Below, in pieces: positions 62,944-64,000 of a stretch of DNA of 64,000 bases; position 1 is the first letter of the stretch, and every line of letters begins with the position of its first letter. Location: positions 1 through 64,000 of the forward strand of contig NZ_FNUY01000006.1 in NCBI RefSeq assembly GCF_900108245.1. The letters are read 5' to 3'. A model generated the notes under the pieces. The model was not told where the DNA came from, did not search any database, and saw only the letters and a list, made by a program, of their open reading frames with translations. A program made the translations under genes and the position numbers. This DNA is from Allobosea lathyri. Its GTDB lineage: Bacteria; Pseudomonadota; Alphaproteobacteria; Rhizobiales; Beijerinckiaceae.

Positions 62944-64000
62944 GGTGCCGCGACGCTCGTTGCGAGGGCGAGCCTTGCCCGGCGGTTTTTGCAGGCGATG
63001 GCGAGGCCCCGATTGAGGATCGCCGCTGCGCGTTCCGGCGTGCGTTCGTTGAGTGCGAAGTCGCGCGCGGCGGCGCCCATCGTTTCGCGCCGGGCGGGAT
63101 CGTCGAGCAATTGCGCCAGCGCTGCCGCCATCCCGGCCTCGTCGCCTTCCGGCGCCAGGAGGGCCGTCTCGCCGCGCTTGACCGTGGCGGAGACGCCGCC
63201 GCTGTCGAAGGCGACGACCGGCAGCCCGATCGCCTGGGCTTCGAGATAGACCAGCCCATAGGCCTCGCGCATGCCGGGCCAGACGAAGACGTCATGGGCT
63301 GCGAGCTTGGCCATCGCGCTGGCATGGTCCAGCGAACCGCACCAGTGGATGCGGCCCGGAGGAAATTCGGCGAAGGCGTTTTCGATCTCGCGACGCTGCC
63401 GGCCGTCCCCGACGATGCTGAGCGTCCAGGATCTGTCCGTGAGGTGGGCGAGAATGCGGGCGAGCGTCAGATAGCTGTTCTGCTTGGTGCCGGCGCGCAT
63501 CATCGCGATGGTGACGAGGCGCGGCGTGGCTGCGCTGCCCTGGCGCTGGGTGGGGGTCTTGTCGAAGGCGATGAAGGGCGGCAGCTCCAGCAGGGCGGTG
63601 TGCTCGCTGCGCCATGCCTCGAGGCCCTCGCGATCACGGTCGGTGAAATAGAGATGCAGGTCGGTGGCGTCGATTCCGCGCCGCACGATGGCCGTATGGG
63701 GCGCCCATTCGCCCTCCGCTCGCCGCAGGGCATCGCTCGCCTCGGCGACGACATAGGGGATGCCGAGCTGCGCGACGATGTCGGGCCCGAGCAGGTCGGG
63801 CGCCCGGTAATAGTTGTGATAGGTGAACCAGAGATCGGGCGCGGCATGACCCTCGCGCCATCCGGTGAGCAGGTTGTCTCGGAGCGTTGCCGCCTCGCTC
63901 TGGTGCTGCGCCAGGGATTCGAGATCGGGCGTCCTCAGATAATCCCTGCGGCCCTTGACCGGTTCGACCGTATGGCCGAGCGACTCGAGCGCCGCGACCA
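62940..64000 (-). CDS. GT4-type glycosyltransferase (partial, cut by window end)
   Basis: C-terminal 353 residues of a GT-B glycosyltransferase; the frame is open to the last base, so the start lies beyond the window. The visible N-terminal part includes DLWFTYHNYYRAPDLLGP. The C-terminal donor-binding domain has WTLSIVGDGRQRREIENAF, VFVWPGMREAYGLVYLEAQA and GLPVVAFDSGGV, the EX7E-type GT4 signature. Adjacent to the deacetylase and the MurG-like gene. Confidence 0.88.
   Translation of the reverse strand, partial: VAALESLGHTVEPVKGRRDYLRTPDLESLAQHQSEAATLRDNLLTGWREGHAAPDLWFTYHNYYRAPDLLGPDIVAQLGIPYVVAEASDALRRAEGEWAPHTAIVRRGIDATDLHLYFTDRDREGLEAWRSEHTALLELPPFIAFDKTPTQRQGSAATPRLVTIAMMRAGTKQNSYLTLARILAHLTDRSWTLSIVGDGRQRREIENAFAEFPPGRIHWCGSLDHASAMAKLAAHDVFVWPGMREAYGLVYLEAQAIGLPVVAFDSGGVSATVKRGETALLAPEGDEAGMAAALAQLLDDPARRETMGAAARDFALNERTPERAAAILNRGLAIACKNRRARLALATSVAAP

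Noticed and set aside
1..64000. CRISPR arrays, rRNA genes, phage structural genes, toxin-antitoxin pairs and insertion sequences with intact transposases
   Set aside because: I looked for regular spaced repeats and for the usual protein signatures and saw none.

Overview
The window comes from a high-GC alphaproteobacterium. Gene content and order (FixLJ/FixK, NnrR, clade I Tat-type NosZ, copper NirK, and a core block of etfBA, PduO-type adenosyltransferase and a twin-helix HIG1 protein) fit the Hyphomicrobiales, possibly a Bosea-like organism. The genus is inferred, not shown.

Bases 1 to about 46,000 form a dense anaerobic-respiration region with a nearly complete denitrification chain. From left to right it holds: napEDAB (minus strand, napB cut by the window edge); nnrS and a pseudoazurin gene; norCBQD; a first accessory module (DUF2249, polytopic membrane protein, double DUF2249, MIP18-family protein); nirK-nirV-norE-norF and an NnrR-type Crp/Fnr regulator; the oxygen-independent ubiquinone genes ubiTUV, divergent from ubiD-ubiX and a second nnrS; hemN; a second accessory module (DUF6455, MIP18, DUF2249, membrane protein); fixL-fixJ, a lone receiver protein and fixK; a DUF1775 protein, a CopC-CopD fusion and a ferritin-like protein; and nosRZDFYLX. 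It encodes nitrate to N2 reduction, oxygen-independent haem and quinone synthesis, copper handling and two regulatory inputs (oxygen through FixLJ-K, nitrogen oxides through NnrR). Matches to the FNR/FixK/NnrR consensus (TTGNN-N4-NNCAA) lie ahead of most transcription units.

The region ends at a frameshifted ABC-transporter ATPase remnant and a 39-nt 5' half of a tRNA-Leu(CAA) gene that stops in the anticodon loop (46,008-46,046). This looks like the scar of an integration event and the right border of a denitrification island.

Bases 46,050-64,000 look like ordinary core chromosome: a YqaA/DedA-like protein, DsbB, an M20 amidohydrolase, an HNH endonuclease, 3-hydroxybutyryl-CoA dehydrogenase, etfA/etfB, a rhomboid protease, a cobalamin adenosyltransferase, a PagL-like deacylase, a HIG1 small protein, a spermidine/putrescine-type ABC transporter with an amidohydrolase, and the start of a glycan gene group (two glycosyltransferases and a polysaccharide deacetylase). 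This part carries several intergenic palindromic repeats; I noticed none in the island.
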